The notes under the pieces are model-generated. The model was given only the letters and a program-made list of their open reading frames with translations, searched no databases and had not been told where the DNA came from. Position numbers and translations under genes: made by a program. Below, piece after piece: positions 54,335 to 64,000 of a stretch of 64,000 nt of DNA (positions within the stretch are counted from its first letter, which is position 1; every line of letters starts with the position of its first letter). Source of the stretch: an uncultured Pelagibacteraceae bacterium (GTDB lineage Bacteria > Pseudomonadota > Alphaproteobacteria > Pelagibacterales > Pelagibacteraceae); assembly GCA_902560805.1 (NCBI GenBank), contig CACENW010000003.1, positions 62,001 through 126,000 of the forward strand. Direction: 5' to 3'.

Positions 54335-55812
54335 CTTTTTATTACTTCATTTAATAAATTTTTGAAATAAATTTTATTTTGCAAGTTATTTTCTTTTAGC
54401 AAAATATCATCAAAAGTATATTTGGATTTTTCAAGTGTTTTTCCATCTATCCTGATATCATTAATATTGATATTTTTTTCATCAAACAAATAAGTGAAAT
54501 TAATATTAACTTTACTTATTTTTTTTCTCAAATTTTTTGGAGTAACCAAAAACTTATAAAGTTCATTTGAATTATTTATATTAATTTCAACATTTGAATC
54601 TAAAATTAATTTTCCTTCTTTTACAAATATTAAGCTATTAAAAAACTCTAAATCAATATTATTTTTCCAAGTCATTTTGGTTTGATCAATGTCAATTAAA
54701 CCTTCTTGAATTTTTAATTTTAATAAAACATTTTTAAAATCATTAAATTCATTAATATTATTTCCAGCAACGATTAAATTAAAATCAATATTTTTATTAT
54801 TAAAAATTTCAGTTTTTAAAAGCTCTTTAATAATCGCATTTGACGAAAACAAAGGCGAAAGATCTAGTTTATTTGTGTTACCTGTTATATTTGAATAAAA
54901 TGGTTTAAAATTAAATTTACCTACATAAGAAAACTCAGGATTTTGTAATTTATCAAAAAATTTAAACTCAAAAAAATCATTTTTTAATTGATACTCAAAT
55001 ATACTTCTTGTGTTTATTAAATTGATTTCAGAAAGACCAAAATAATTTTTGTCAGCATATGAAGTTTGATTTTCTATTTTGAGTCTTAAACTTTCTATAT
55101 TTATTTTAGAATATATTTTTTTTTCAATTTTATCATCAAAAATTTTAATTGAATAAGGTAAATTAAAAATCTCATTATTTGCATCAAGCATATTTTTAAT
55201 TTCTTTATGATCAAAATAATATTTAGCATTAGAAATATTATTAATAAGTAAAACTTCATTTTCTAAATTTCTATAAAAAACATTACTATTTGATATTTCA
55301 AATTTTAAATCTTTAAAATTGCTATTTAACAAATAATAAAAAAAATTATAATTTTTTTTTTTTAAATTAAAATTTGCTTCTTCTAAAACGATATGATTTA
55401 ATTTGATGTTTTTTAAAGAAAACAAATTTTCCAAAGAGACATAAGCTTTAAATTTTTTTATTTCTGTAATTTGATCTTCTTTAAAATTAATTGAGGAATT
55501 ATTTGTAGTAAAATGAGGTCTTGGTAAAAATTTATAATCTAAATCCTCTTGAAAATTAAACTCTAGGTTTAATTTGTTTTTTAAATTTTTTTTAATTTCT
55601 GTAGCTACTTCTTCTTTATTGTGAATATTTGGGAATGAAAGATATGATAAAAATAAAATAATTAGTGCGACAATAGATAAAAATATTTTATTATTAATTA
55701 ATAAATTTTTAAAATTATCAATATTTAACTTGTTTAAATTTTTTACTAATAGATTATTAATAAATTTACTGAATTTTTTTAAAAAACTAGCAATAAATTT
55801 AGGATTATTCAT
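54322..55812 (-). CDS. AsmA-like envelope protein (tentative)
   Basis: A 496-residue protein with one membrane helix at about residues 45-65 and a long beta-rich periplasmic part. The region just after the helix ([31 protein letters not shown]) resembles the opening of AsmA proteins, which bind lipids in transit to the outer membrane. The weak conservation and Asn/Lys-rich composition make this tentative. It lies divergent from uvrD over 33 bases. Confidence 0.5.
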   Translation of the reverse strand: MNNPKFIASFLKKFSKFINNLLVKNLNKLNIDNFKNLLINNKIFLSIVALIILFLSYLSFPNIHNKEEVATEIKKNLKNKLNLEFNFQEDLDYKFLPRPHFTTNNSSINFKEDQITEIKKFKAYVSLENLFSLKNIKLNHIVLEEANFNLKKKNYNFFYYLLNSNFKDLKFEISNSNVFYRNLENEVLLINNISNAKYYFDHKEIKNMLDANNEIFNLPYSIKIFDDKIEKKIYSKINIESLRLKIENQTSYADKNYFGLSEINLINTRSIFEYQLKNDFFEFKFFDKLQNPEFSYVGKFNFKPFYSNITGNTNKLDLSPLFSSNAIIKELLKTEIFNNKNIDFNLIVAGNNINEFNDFKNVLLKLKIQEGLIDIDQTKMTWKNNIDLEFFNSLIFVKEGKLILDSNVEININNSNELYKFLVTPKNLRKKISKVNINFTYLFDEKNININDIRIDGKTLEKSKYTFDDILLKENNLQNKIYFKNLLNEVIKSYAG

Positions 55813-55845
55813 TTTGAGTAATAATCTTATAAAACATTATTTTGA

Positions 55846-57882
55846 ATGATAAATAGAGAATATTTAAATAATTTAAATGAGGCACAAAAAGAGGCTGTAA
55901 TGCATCTCGATGGTCCTCTTTTAATAGTGGCTGGTGCTGGTTCAGGAAAAACTAAAGTTCTTACATCAAGAATTGCAAACATAATTAAAGAAAAAAAAGC
56001 TTTTCCAAATCAAATTCTAGCGGTCACATTCACAAATAAAGCAGCTAAAGAAATGCAAAATAGAGTTAGTAAAATTTTGGGATCTGCTGCTGTTGGTCTT
56101 TCTTGGTTAGGAACATTTCATTCAATTTGTGCAAAATTATTGAGAAAACATGCTTCAGCTGCACAATTAAACTCAAATTTTACTATTATAGATACTGACG
56201 ATCAAATTAGATTAATAAAAAATATCTGTAAAGCTGAGAATATTGATATCAAACAATTATCTCCAAGATTTATACTTGCAATAATTGATAGATGGAAGAA
56301 TAAAGGTTTTTATCCTGGCGAAGTAATTATAAATAAAAAAGATATTTATGAGAAAACTGTTCTTCCATTATACAAAATATATCAACAAAAATTAACTGAT
56401 TTAAATTCATGTGATTTTGGTGATTTGATTTTACATGCAGTAAAAATTTTAGAATTTAATCCTGATATAAGAGAAATATATTCTAAAAACTTTAAATATA
56501 TTTTGGTAGATGAGTATCAGGATACAAATTTTATTCAAAGTAAATGGCTTAATCTTCTGTCTGAAAAAAATAAAAATATTTGCTGTGTTGGTGATGATGA
56601 TCAATCAATATATAGCTGGAGAGGTGCTGAAATTAAAAACTTTTTAGAGTTTGACCAAGTTTATGAGAATACAAAAGTAATAAGATTAGAACAAAATTAT
56701 AGATCTTCACAGAATATTTTATCAGTTGCTTCAAACCTTATTTCTAATAACCAAAATAGAGTTGGAAAAACATTGATTACTACAATGGAAGAAGGTGATT
56801 TAGTTCAATTAAACTGCTTTAAAAATGGTAAAGATGAAGCGATTGGGGTTTCAGATGAAATTGAAAAAAAAATTAAAAAAAAATTTTCATATAATAATAT
56901 TGCAATTTTAGTTAGAGCCATTTTTCAGACACGTGAATTTGAGGAAAGATTTCTCAAAATTGGTATGCCTTACAGAATTCTGGGTGGTACAAAATTTTAT
57001 GAAAGAGCTGAAATTAAAGACTGTGTGGCTTATTTAAGATTAATTCATCAAGAAAAAGATGACTTAGCTTTTGAAAGAATAGTAAATAACCCTAAGAGAT
57101 CAATAGGTGATAGTACTTTAAAAAATATTCATGAGTTTGCAAAAAAAAATAATTTAAATTTAGAAAGAGCGTCAATCAAAATGCTTGAGAAAAATTTAAT
57201 TAAGCCAAAAGCTAAAATTGGACTTAGTTTATTTATTAATTCTCTAATCAAATGGAGAAATGATTTAACTATAAAGAAATCAAATCATATTAAGTTATTA
57301 CAAATTGTTTTAGATGAGTCTGGCTATTCAGCAATGCTTAAAAATAAAAAAGATTTAGATAATGAAAATAGACTAGAAAATATTAAAGAGTTGTTAAGTG
57401 CTATGAAAGAATTTGATAATTTAGAAAGTTTTTTAGAACATGTATCTTTAGCAACCTCTGTAGATCAGGAATGGGATGGTGAAAAAATTAACATGATGAC
57501 CATGCATGCAGCAAAAGGTTTGGAATTTGATGTTGTATTTTTACCTGGATGGGAAGAGGGATTATTTCCACATCAAAAATCTATTGAAGAAAAAGGTCAA
57601 AGTGGTCTAGAAGAAGAGAGACGGCTAGCGTATGTGGGAATTACAAGAGCAAAGAAAAAAGCTATAATTTCTTTCTCAATGAATAGATTTTATCAAGGGG
57701 ATTGGATAGACAGTATGGCTTCGCGATTCATTGATGAATTACCAGAAAAAAATTTAGAAAAAAATTCTTTCTTTGATGAAGAAATTAACAATGATGATGA
57801 TTTTGAATTTAATCAGGATTTTGAAATTGAAGAAGGAACAAGAAGCCCTGGGTGGATAAGATATCAAAAGAGAATTAAATGA
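55846..57882 (+). CDS. uvrD: UvrD/PcrA-type DNA helicase
   Basis: A 678-residue superfamily 1A 3'-5' helicase for nucleotide excision and mismatch repair. Motifs appear in order: Walker A AGAGSGKT, DEYQDTN (motif II), GDDDQSIYSWRGA (III), LEQNYRSSQ (IV), TMHAAKGLEFDVVFLPG (V) and YVGITRAKK (VI). It is shorter than E. coli UvrD (720) at the C-terminus. The stop overlaps the start of the M24 peptidase gene by four bases. Confidence 0.95.
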   Translation: MINREYLNNLNEAQKEAVMHLDGPLLIVAGAGSGKTKVLTSRIANIIKEKKAFPNQILAVTFTNKAAKEMQNRVSKILGSAAVGLSWLGTFHSICAKLLRKHASAAQLNSNFTIIDTDDQIRLIKNICKAENIDIKQLSPRFILAIIDRWKNKGFYPGEVIINKKDIYEKTVLPLYKIYQQKLTDLNSCDFGDLILHAVKILEFNPDIREIYSKNFKYILVDEYQDTNFIQSKWLNLLSEKNKNICCVGDDDQSIYSWRGAEIKNFLEFDQVYENTKVIRLEQNYRSSQNILSVASNLISNNQNRVGKTLITTMEEGDLVQLNCFKNGKDEAIGVSDEIEKKIKKKFSYNNIAILVRAIFQTREFEERFLKIGMPYRILGGTKFYERAEIKDCVAYLRLIHQEKDDLAFERIVNNPKRSIGDSTLKNIHEFAKKNNLNLERASIKMLEKNLIKPKAKIGLSLFINSLIKWRNDLTIKKSNHIKLLQIVLDESGYSAMLKNKKDLDNENRLENIKELLSAMKEFDNLESFLEHVSLATSVDQEWDGEKINMMTMHAAKGLEFDVVFLPGWEEGLFPHQKSIEEKGQSGLEEERRLAYVGITRAKKKAIISFSMNRFYQGDWIDSMASRFIDELPEKNLEKNSFFDEEINNDDDFEFNQDFEIEEGTRSPGWIRYQKRIK

Positions 57883-59573
57883 GAAATCGTATAAAATTAT
57901 TAAGAAGTAAGTTTAAAAAATATGGAATTGATGGATACGTAATTCCAAAAAATGATGATTTTTTTACGGAATATTCAAAATTAAATAGATTAGAAGTTAT
58001 TTCAAATTTTAGTGGATCCGCTGGTCTAGCTATAATTCTTAAAAATAAAAATTATTTGTTCACTGATGGAAGATACACAATACAAAGTAAAATTGAGAGT
58101 GGGAAAAATTTTAAAATTTATGGATTTGAAAAATTAATAAATTGTAGTTTATTTAAAAATCTTACACTTGGTATAGATCCAAAATTATTTACCTATACTC
58201 AAATAAAAAATTATTTTTTAAAATATAATAAAATTAAACATATTGAAAAAAATCTAATTGATGAAATTAAAAAACAGAAAAAGCATATTTCTATGCCATT
58301 TTTTTCTTTAGACAAAAACATTGTTGGTGAAAGTATCAATTCTAAATTAAATAAAATAACTAAATATTTAAAAAAAAATAAATCTGATTATATTTTTATT
58401 AGTGCACCAGAAAATGTTGCGTGGATTTTAAATATACGAGGTAGAGATGGCCCCAATAGTCCAATTCCCAATTCAAGATTGATAATAAGTAAATCAAAAA
58501 AAATACTACTTATAAGTAATCTTAAAAAGTGTAAGCAATTATTAAAAAATAAAATTATTAAGAAAGATGATTTTTTAGATATAAATTCTTTACCGAGTAA
58601 AATACTACATCTTAAGGGAAAAAACTTTATTATTGATGATAAATCTTGTTCAGTATTTTATGAAAATTTAATTGAGACTAAATTTAAGATCGTAAGAAGA
58701 GAGGATCCAATTTATCTTTTAAAAGCAATTAAAAATAAAACTGAAATTAAGAATATGATTAATGCTCATATCTTAGACGGGGTAGCATTAACAAAATTTT
58801 TATATTGGATAAAAAATATCAACAAAAAAAAAATCACAGAATTAGAAGTGGCCAAGAAATTAGAAAACTTTAGAAAATTAAATAAAAATTTTCTTTATCC
58901 TAGTTTTGATACCATTGCAGGTTCTGGAAAAAATGGTGCTATCGTACATTACCGTGCAAAAAAAAAGAATTGTAGAACTATTAACAAAAAAGATATTTTA
59001 TTATGTGACTCAGGTGGACAATATAAATATGGGACAACTGATGTGACAAGAACGATATGTTTTTCGGAACAAAAAAAAAATATTAAAAATATTTTCACCA
59101 AAGTATTGAAAGGACATATTGCTGTAGCTTCAACAGATTTAAATAAAATTGATACAGGTAAAAAAATAGACAAAAGAGCAAGAAAATTTTTAAATGAAAG
59201 TAACTTAGATTACGCACATGGTACAGGACATGGTGTTGGGTTTTTTCTTAACGTTCATGAAGGACCTCAATCTATTACAAAAATTAATAAAGTAAAAATA
59301 AGAGAAGGTATGATTTTAAGTAATGAACCTGGATATTATAAAACCAATGAATATGGAATTAGGATTGAAAATTTAGTTTATGTAAAAAAAATAAAGAAAA
59401 ATTTATTATTTCAAAATTTAACAATGGCACCTATAGAGAAAGATTTAATAAATTTTGATTTATTAACAACCGATGAGAAAAACTATCTGTTAAAATATCA
59501 TTTAGAAGTTTATTCAAGGATATCAAAATATCTAAATCCAAATGAGAGAAGATGGTTAGCTAGTTTTATTTAG
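57879..59573 (+). CDS. pepP: Xaa-Pro aminopeptidase (M24B family)
   Basis: A 564-residue creatinase/aminopeptidase P family enzyme of the long, three-domain type. Metal ligands are the aspartates in LLCDSGGQY and GTTDVTRT, the histidine in HGTGHGVG and the glutamates in LSNEPGYY and GIRIENLVY. It removes N-terminal residues preceding proline. It is coupled to uvrD by an ATGA overlap and converges with ligA over an 18-base overlap. The symbol reflects the family, not proven orthology with E. coli PepP. Confidence 0.9.
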   Translation: MRNRIKLLRSKFKKYGIDGYVIPKNDDFFTEYSKLNRLEVISNFSGSAGLAIILKNKNYLFTDGRYTIQSKIESGKNFKIYGFEKLINCSLFKNLTLGIDPKLFTYTQIKNYFLKYNKIKHIEKNLIDEIKKQKKHISMPFFSLDKNIVGESINSKLNKITKYLKKNKSDYIFISAPENVAWILNIRGRDGPNSPIPNSRLIISKSKKILLISNLKKCKQLLKNKIIKKDDFLDINSLPSKILHLKGKNFIIDDKSCSVFYENLIETKFKIVRREDPIYLLKAIKNKTEIKNMINAHILDGVALTKFLYWIKNINKKKITELEVAKKLENFRKLNKNFLYPSFDTIAGSGKNGAIVHYRAKKKNCRTINKKDILLCDSGGQYKYGTTDVTRTICFSEQKKNIKNIFTKVLKGHIAVASTDLNKIDTGKKIDKRARKFLNESNLDYAHGTGHGVGFFLNVHEGPQSITKINKVKIREGMILSNEPGYYKTNEYGIRIENLVYVKKIKKNLLFQNLTMAPIEKDLINFDLLTTDEKNYLLKYHLEVYSRISKYLNPNERRWLASFI

Positions 59574-61586
59574 CATTTTCAAAAATTCAGCTTGGTCAAT
59601 TACTTTTATTTTTAACTGTTTGGCATAATCTACTTTTTTTTTAGTTGGTTTTTCTCCAATAATTAAGAAATTTAGTTTTTTTGATACACTACTAATTGTT
59701 TTTCCAGAATTCTCCTCAATCATAGATTTAACCTCTGCTCTACTAATTCCATTTAATTTACCAGTAACCAAAAAAGTCTTACCACTTAATAAACCGTTAT
59801 CAGAATTCTGAGTTGCATTTTTAATTACTAAAACATCCTCCAATTCAATCAAAACTTTTTTGTTAGCTTTAACTGAAAAAAAACTCTTAATTGAACTAAC
59901 CTGAGTTTCACCTATTCCATCAATATTTAACATATCTTCATAATCAAATTTTATGAATAAGTTTTTAAATTTTGAAAATGATACAAAATGTTTAGACAAC
60001 AATTTTGCATTTTCTAACCCTATATGTCTTATACCTAAAGAATATATAAATTTTTCTAGAGAAATATTTTTTTTTTGATCGATTGAATATTTTAAATTTT
60101 CAACAGAAAGTTTGCCCCAGCCTTCTAATTTTTCAATTTTTGAAAAATCTAGATTAAAAATATCTTGGGGATATTTAATTAATTTTAATTTCCAAAAATT
60201 TTCAATTATTTTTTTTCCTAGGCCATCGATATTAAATGCTTCTTTTGAAACAAAGTGTTTTAGTTTTTCAATTGAAATCTTATCGCAATAATAACCTTCA
60301 CTAGAACATCTTCTTACAGCATCAACTTTTTTTGTTATCTTGTTGAATTCTTTAATCGTTCTTGATCCACATGAAGGACAATTTTCTGGGAAAAAAAATT
60401 TTTTTGAGTTTTTTAACCTTTTTTTTATATCTACAGAAAGTATGTGGGGTATAACATCTCCAGCTCTCTCTATGACAGCTGTATCTCCAACTCTAATATC
60501 TTTTCGATTGATTTCATCTTCATTATGTAAAGTTGCATTTGAAACTACAACTCCTCCTATATTAATTGGCTTGATCTTTGCAACTGGTGTCAAAGCACCA
60601 GTTCTACCGACTTGTATCTCTATATCTAAAATTTGAGAAACGGCTTTATTTGATGAGAATTTGTGAGCAATTGCCCATCTAGGTGCATTGGCCACATTTC
60701 CTAATCTTTTTTGCATGTAGAAATCATTAACCTTGTAGACTATCCCATCAATATCAAAATCTAAGTCAGCCCTTTTTTTTTCAATTTCTTGGTAATTCTT
60801 CATTAAGTTTTTAATACCTGAGGTTAAAATATTTAATGGATTTGTTTTGAAACCCCATTCATTTAATTTTTTTAGATAATCAAATTGATTGTTAATTTTT
60901 AAACCCTTTTCATATCCAAATGTGTAAGCAATAAATTTTAGAGGTATTTTTTTTGTTTCTTCTGGATTTTTTTGTCTCAATGAACCAGATGCTGCATTTC
61001 TAGGATTTGCAAATTTTTCATTTAAATTTTTAAATTCACTATTTCGAATAAATACTTCTCCTCTAATATCTATTTCTTCTGGAAAATCATTATTAGAAAT
61101 TTTTTTGGGAATATCATTTATAGTCTTTAGATTTTCAGTTATGTCCTCACCTTCCTTTCCATCTCCTCTTGAAAGACCTTTATGAAACTCGCCATTTATA
61201 TAAGTTAAGGAGGCAGATATTCCATCAATTTTTGGCTCAGCACTATAATTAATTTCAAGATCATTTTTTATTGATAAATAATTTTTTATTTTTTTTTCAA
61301 AAGTAATTAAATCATCTTCAGTAAATGCGTTACCAAGTGATAACATTGGAACTTTATGTAAAGATTTTTTAAAATTTTTTGATGGTTTATGGCCAACTAT
61401 TTTAAGTGGAGAGTCGTCAGATTTTAAGAATTTATATTTTTTTTCTAGCTTTAAAATTTCATGTTTTAAATTATCATATTCTTCGTCTGTAACTTTTGGA
61501 TTACTCTGTTCGTAGTATGCTTTGTTATATTTTTTAAATAAATTAATATTTTTCGAATATTCTGAATAAATTTTTTTTTTATTCAT
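59556..61586 (-). CDS. ligA: NAD+-dependent DNA ligase
   Basis: A 676-residue ligase for Okazaki fragments. The adenylated lysine is in EPKIDGIS (around residue 120). It has an OB fold, a four-cysteine zinc finger (CPSCGSR and later CSSEGYYC), helix-hairpin-helix repeats (EKLEGWGKLS and NIDGIGETQ) and a C-terminal BRCT domain (GKTFLVTGKLNG). Length is normal. It overlaps bamD by eight bases; in most alphaproteobacteria recN would stand between them. Confidence 0.97.
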   Translation of the reverse strand: MNKKKIYSEYSKNINLFKKYNKAYYEQSNPKVTDEEYDNLKHEILKLEKKYKFLKSDDSPLKIVGHKPSKNFKKSLHKVPMLSLGNAFTEDDLITFEKKIKNYLSIKNDLEINYSAEPKIDGISASLTYINGEFHKGLSRGDGKEGEDITENLKTINDIPKKISNNDFPEEIDIRGEVFIRNSEFKNLNEKFANPRNAASGSLRQKNPEETKKIPLKFIAYTFGYEKGLKINNQFDYLKKLNEWGFKTNPLNILTSGIKNLMKNYQEIEKKRADLDFDIDGIVYKVNDFYMQKRLGNVANAPRWAIAHKFSSNKAVSQILDIEIQVGRTGALTPVAKIKPINIGGVVVSNATLHNEDEINRKDIRVGDTAVIERAGDVIPHILSVDIKKRLKNSKKFFFPENCPSCGSRTIKEFNKITKKVDAVRRCSSEGYYCDKISIEKLKHFVSKEAFNIDGLGKKIIENFWKLKLIKYPQDIFNLDFSKIEKLEGWGKLSVENLKYSIDQKKNISLEKFIYSLGIRHIGLENAKLLSKHFVSFSKFKNLFIKFDYEDMLNIDGIGETQVSSIKSFFSVKANKKVLIELEDVLVIKNATQNSDNGLLSGKTFLVTGKLNGISRAEVKSMIEENSGKTISSVSKKLNFLIIGEKPTKKKVDYAKQLKIKVIDQAEFLKMLNKTS

Positions 61587-62418
61587 CTATACTAAATAAT
61601 TTTTTGATTTTTTTTCTCAATTTATTCTTTGAATTATTTTCATTTCTGTTTATTTTTTCATAATTTTTTTCGAAAAGTGCATATGAATTTTCATACCATT
61701 GAGAAGACTGATAATTATAACCCAATAATGATGCATATTTTTTTGATTCCTCTTTTAGTCCTAATAAATAATATATTTCAACTAATCTATATAAAGCTTC
61801 CTCTACATAGATGGTGGTATCATAATCATTCACTACATTTTTAAATCTATTTATTGCAGGGATCCATTTTTTTCTATCTACATAATATCTTCCAACATAA
61901 AGCTCTTTTGCTGCCAATATGTCTTGAATTAATTCAATTTTGAATGCTGCATCAAATGCATAATCTGTATCAGGGTAATTTTTAATTAAATACTCAAAAT
62001 ATTCTTTAGCTTTTAGGATTGAAAATGTATCTTTTTTTTCATCTACTATCTGCTCATAATACGCAACACCCAACATGTAATATGCATAATCTAAATTTTG
62101 ATTTTTTGGATATATTTTTAAAAATCTATCTAATTCCATTATACTATCTTCATAATATTCTTGAACATAATAAGAGTAAGCAGCCATAAGAGCAGATTTT
62201 GGAGCCAAGTCAGATTGGGGATATAAAATTTCTACTTCATTAAACTTTCTCGCTGCAAATAAAACATCGCCTTGTTCAAGTGCATCTAAGCCTTCTGAGT
62301 ATGCTTCTCTTATTTGAAGATCTAAACTTTTTTCTTTTATTATCGATTTTTTTTCAACATCTTTAGAGCATGATACAAATAATATTAATACAAAAAATAG
62401 TAAAAAGCATTTGTTCAT
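61579..62418 (-). CDS. bamD: Outer membrane assembly lipoprotein BamD
   Basis: A 279-residue lipoprotein of the BAM complex, with a lipoprotein signal ending LFVSC. Five TPR-like repeats follow (for example AYSEGLDALEQGDVLFAARKF, then QSDLAPKSALMAAYSYY and NLDYAYYMLGVAYYEQ), the standard BamD scaffold that binds BamA. The C-terminal part is longer and lysine/asparagine-rich. It lies between lpxC and ligA in the usual alphaproteobacterial order. Confidence 0.93.
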   Translation of the reverse strand: MNKCFLLFFVLILFVSCSKDVEKKSIIKEKSLDLQIREAYSEGLDALEQGDVLFAARKFNEVEILYPQSDLAPKSALMAAYSYYVQEYYEDSIMELDRFLKIYPKNQNLDYAYYMLGVAYYEQIVDEKKDTFSILKAKEYFEYLIKNYPDTDYAFDAAFKIELIQDILAAKELYVGRYYVDRKKWIPAINRFKNVVNDYDTTIYVEEALYRLVEIYYLLGLKEESKKYASLLGYNYQSSQWYENSYALFEKNYEKINRNENNSKNKLRKKIKKLFSIDE

Positions 62419-62467
62419 AATATTTGTTATACTTTTTTAAAGTGAATTTTAAAAGTGATCTTTTTAA

Positions 62468-63388
62468 TTAAGCTATTGATCTCAAAAATCTCTTATTGAT
62501 TAATGAATGAGGAAGATTTTTTTCTTTGATTTCTAAAATTGAGAAATTTTCTTTATTAGAGAATACTTTTCTTAAAAGTTGATTTGTCAAATAGTGTCCT
62601 CCTTGAGAACAATCTATACTTGCTACAATTCTATATCCTGAAGTATAAAGATCGCCAATACAATCCAAAATTTTGTGATTTACAAATTCTTTGTCATTTC
62701 TAAGTCCTTCTGGATTTAAAACTTTTGTATTTTTTACCACAACAGCATTTTCTAAGCTTCCACCTTTAGCTAAGCCATTTTTTTTAATCATTTCGATATC
62801 TTCATAAAGGCAGAATGTCCTTGAATTATAAACATCGGTCAAATCATCTTCATATATTTTAAATTTATTTCTTTGATTACCAATAACAGAATTTTTGTAT
62901 TTTATTTCAAAATCAATATCTAAACTCAATATTGAAGGTTTGATACTTATATAACGATCTCCTTCAGAATAATTTATTTCTTTATTTATCTTTATTATTT
63001 TAATTGGATATTCGCTACTTTCTATTCCCGCAGAAATAATTTTATCTATAAAAATCTTAGCAGAACCATCTAATATTGGAACCTCTTCATTATCAATTTC
63101 AATTAATGCGTTGTCTATACCTAATCCAAATAAGGCACACATTAAGTGTTCAATAGTTGAAACTTTTACCCCAAATTCATTTTCAATAGTTGTATTTAAA
63201 GATGTATTAGTGACATTCATAAAATTTGGGTAAACCAAATTATTATTTTCTAAATCTACTCTCTTAAAAACTATACCATTGTTAGGAGATGCCGGTTTAA
63301 TGCAAACATTTACATCTAGTCCAGTATGAAGAGAAATTCCACTAAATGAAATATTATTTTTAATTGTTTTTTGAGTTAAATAAGACAC
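62468..63388 (-). CDS. lpxC: UDP-3-O-acyl-N-acetylglucosamine deacetylase
   Basis: A 306-residue zinc enzyme, the first committed step of lipid A synthesis. Landmarks are SGISLHTGLDVNV, the first zinc histidine in STIEHLMCALFG (about residue 79), and HKILDCIGDLYTSG with the other zinc histidine and aspartate. The start codon is GTG. Length fits (about 305). It lies 64 bases downstream of the shortened FtsA-like gene and 49 bases before bamD, with no ftsZ in between. Confidence 0.96.
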   Translation of the reverse strand: MSYLTQKTIKNNISFSGISLHTGLDVNVCIKPASPNNGIVFKRVDLENNNLVYPNFMNVTNTSLNTTIENEFGVKVSTIEHLMCALFGLGIDNALIEIDNEEVPILDGSAKIFIDKIISAGIESSEYPIKIIKINKEINYSEGDRYISIKPSILSLDIDFEIKYKNSVIGNQRNKFKIYEDDLTDVYNSRTFCLYEDIEMIKKNGLAKGGSLENAVVVKNTKVLNPEGLRNDKEFVNHKILDCIGDLYTSGYRIVASIDCSQGGHYLTNQLLRKVFSNKENFSILEIKEKNLPHSLINKRFLRSIA

Positions 63389-63452
63389 TCAAAGTTTTTA
63401 ATTTGAATTACACATTAATTAAAAACAACTATTGTTACGAGAAAAAACAGAA

Positions 63453-64000
63453 TTAACTAAATAATTCAAAAAATTTTTCAAAAAAACCAATTTTTTTTGT
63501 GTATTTTGAGGTTATTTGAACTTCTTTCTTATTCATACCATTTTTCAACTTATGCGCCATTTGAGAAATATTTAATTGTTTATCTAAGAAAAAATCTTTT
63601 ACATATCCTTTGTCTAAAAAATTATTTACTTGAATTTGGTATTTTTTTAAAATATTTTCAATTTCAAGTATTAATAAATTTGGTATTGAAATTAGTTTAA
63701 TTTCTAGACAAATTTCATCATTATTAATTTGATCTTGCAAAGAAGAATAACTTACACCATCAATTATATATTTATCAATAATCATATGTATGAGTTTATA
63801 TTGATTGTAATTTTCTTTAAATAAATCTTTAACATCTGTAAGCATACTTTCTAAAATTATGTCAGTAATTTCTCCAGTATATTTTTTTTTTTTTATACCT
63901 ATGTTAGAAGAAAGAATTAATTTATTTTCAATTACTATATTTATATTGTTTACAAAATTTCCTGCTAATTTTTCAATTTTAAAAATATTGTTTTCTAAAA
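63453..64000 (-). CDS. ftsA: Divergent, shortened FtsA-like cell-division protein (N-terminus beyond the window)
   Basis: The minus-strand frame is open from the window edge through 182 codons; an internal ATG at 63845 is not the true start. The visible part begins with a subdomain 1A-like stretch (SNIGIKKKKYTGEITD). FtsA subdomain 1C follows: YKLIHMIIDKYIIDG aligns with the E. coli HRVLHVIPQEYAID block, ICLEIKLISIPN with the MQAKVHLITCHN block, and IENILKKYQIQVNNF with VKAVERCGLKVDQL. After 1C only about 45 residues remain, ending in an amphipathic helix (GFFEKFFELF) like the FtsA membrane anchor. The second ATPase half (2A/2B) appears absent. Confidence 0.6.
   Translation of the reverse strand, partial: LENNIFKIEKLAGNFVNNINIVIENKLILSSNIGIKKKKYTGEITDIILESMLTDVKDLFKENYNQYKLIHMIIDKYIIDGVSYSSLQDQINNDEICLEIKLISIPNLLILEIENILKKYQIQVNNFLDKGYVKDFFLDKQLNISQMAHKLKNGMNKKEVQITSKYTKKIGFFEKFFELFS

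Noticed and set aside
63453-63845. The 130-residue frame as a complete small protein
   Set aside because: The frame stays open upstream to the window edge with FtsA-like residues, so the ATG at 63845 is internal.
1-64000. CRISPR arrays, prophage, insertion sequences, integrases and riboswitches
   Set aside because: No regular repeat-spacer series, transposase, integrase or phage structural gene was seen, and no leader carries a recognisable glycine, SAM or other riboswitch core.

Overview
The window is AT-rich, almost gap-free bacterial DNA. It most likely comes from the marine alphaproteobacterial SAR11 clade (Pelagibacterales). The evidence is the very low GC content, median gaps of a few bases (no gene-free stretch reaches 300 bases), a proteorhodopsin gene, a TRAP uptake system, tiny intergenic regions with overlapping stop/start codons, and an alphaproteobacterial gene order in the housekeeping blocks. 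No CRISPR array, prophage, insertion sequence or rRNA is visible. One tRNA (Leu, GAG anticodon) is present.

Layout. 1-10.7 kb: housekeeping genes, nearly all on the minus strand (start of rlmE, a glycosyltransferase, pssA-psd for phosphatidylethanolamine, icd, alaS, recA, a TolC-family protein, a glycerate kinase, a GFA-family protein and a VOC protein). 10.7-12.6 kb: an SOS-type umuDC pair behind a leader carrying DnaA-box-like and LexA-box-like repeats. 12.6-17.4 kb: a complete urease operon in the order ureDABC-EFG. 17.5-24.8 kb: a small Cys-tailed protein, a beta-keto acid cleavage enzyme, and a catabolic set (flavin monooxygenase, extradiol-type dioxygenase, FAH-family hydrolase) around a tripartite TRAP transporter; together these suggest uptake and ring cleavage of an aromatic acid.

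24.8-37.7 kb: a long minus-strand run that looks like an accessory island. It holds a sulfatase, an FG-GAP-like secreted protein, an alginate-lyase-like protein, a secreted histidine phosphatase, two heparin-lyase-like jelly-roll proteins, a GMP reductase, a DUF1501/DUF1800 pair and two glycosyltransferases. Five of these carry Sec signals and one a twin-arginine signal. Such a putative glycan-processing set is unexpected for SAR11, which is usually regarded as living on small dissolved molecules.

37.7-44.8 kb: dksA with two tiny overlapping membrane-protein reading frames, then GST, ferredoxin reductase, ferredoxin and desaturase genes, a blue-tuned proteorhodopsin with its terminator, propionyl-CoA synthetase and an SMR transporter. 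44.8-48.3 kb: a very AT-rich surface-polysaccharide mini-cluster. 48.3-64 kb: housekeeping again (dihydroorotase, ygfZ, tRNA-Leu, nadA-nadC, a MazG-like protein, fumC, an AsmA-like protein, uvrD, pepP, ligA, bamD, lpxC). The window ends in a strikingly shortened FtsA relative that abuts lpxC, with no ftsZ between them.

All assignments were made by reading the sequence; no database search was run.
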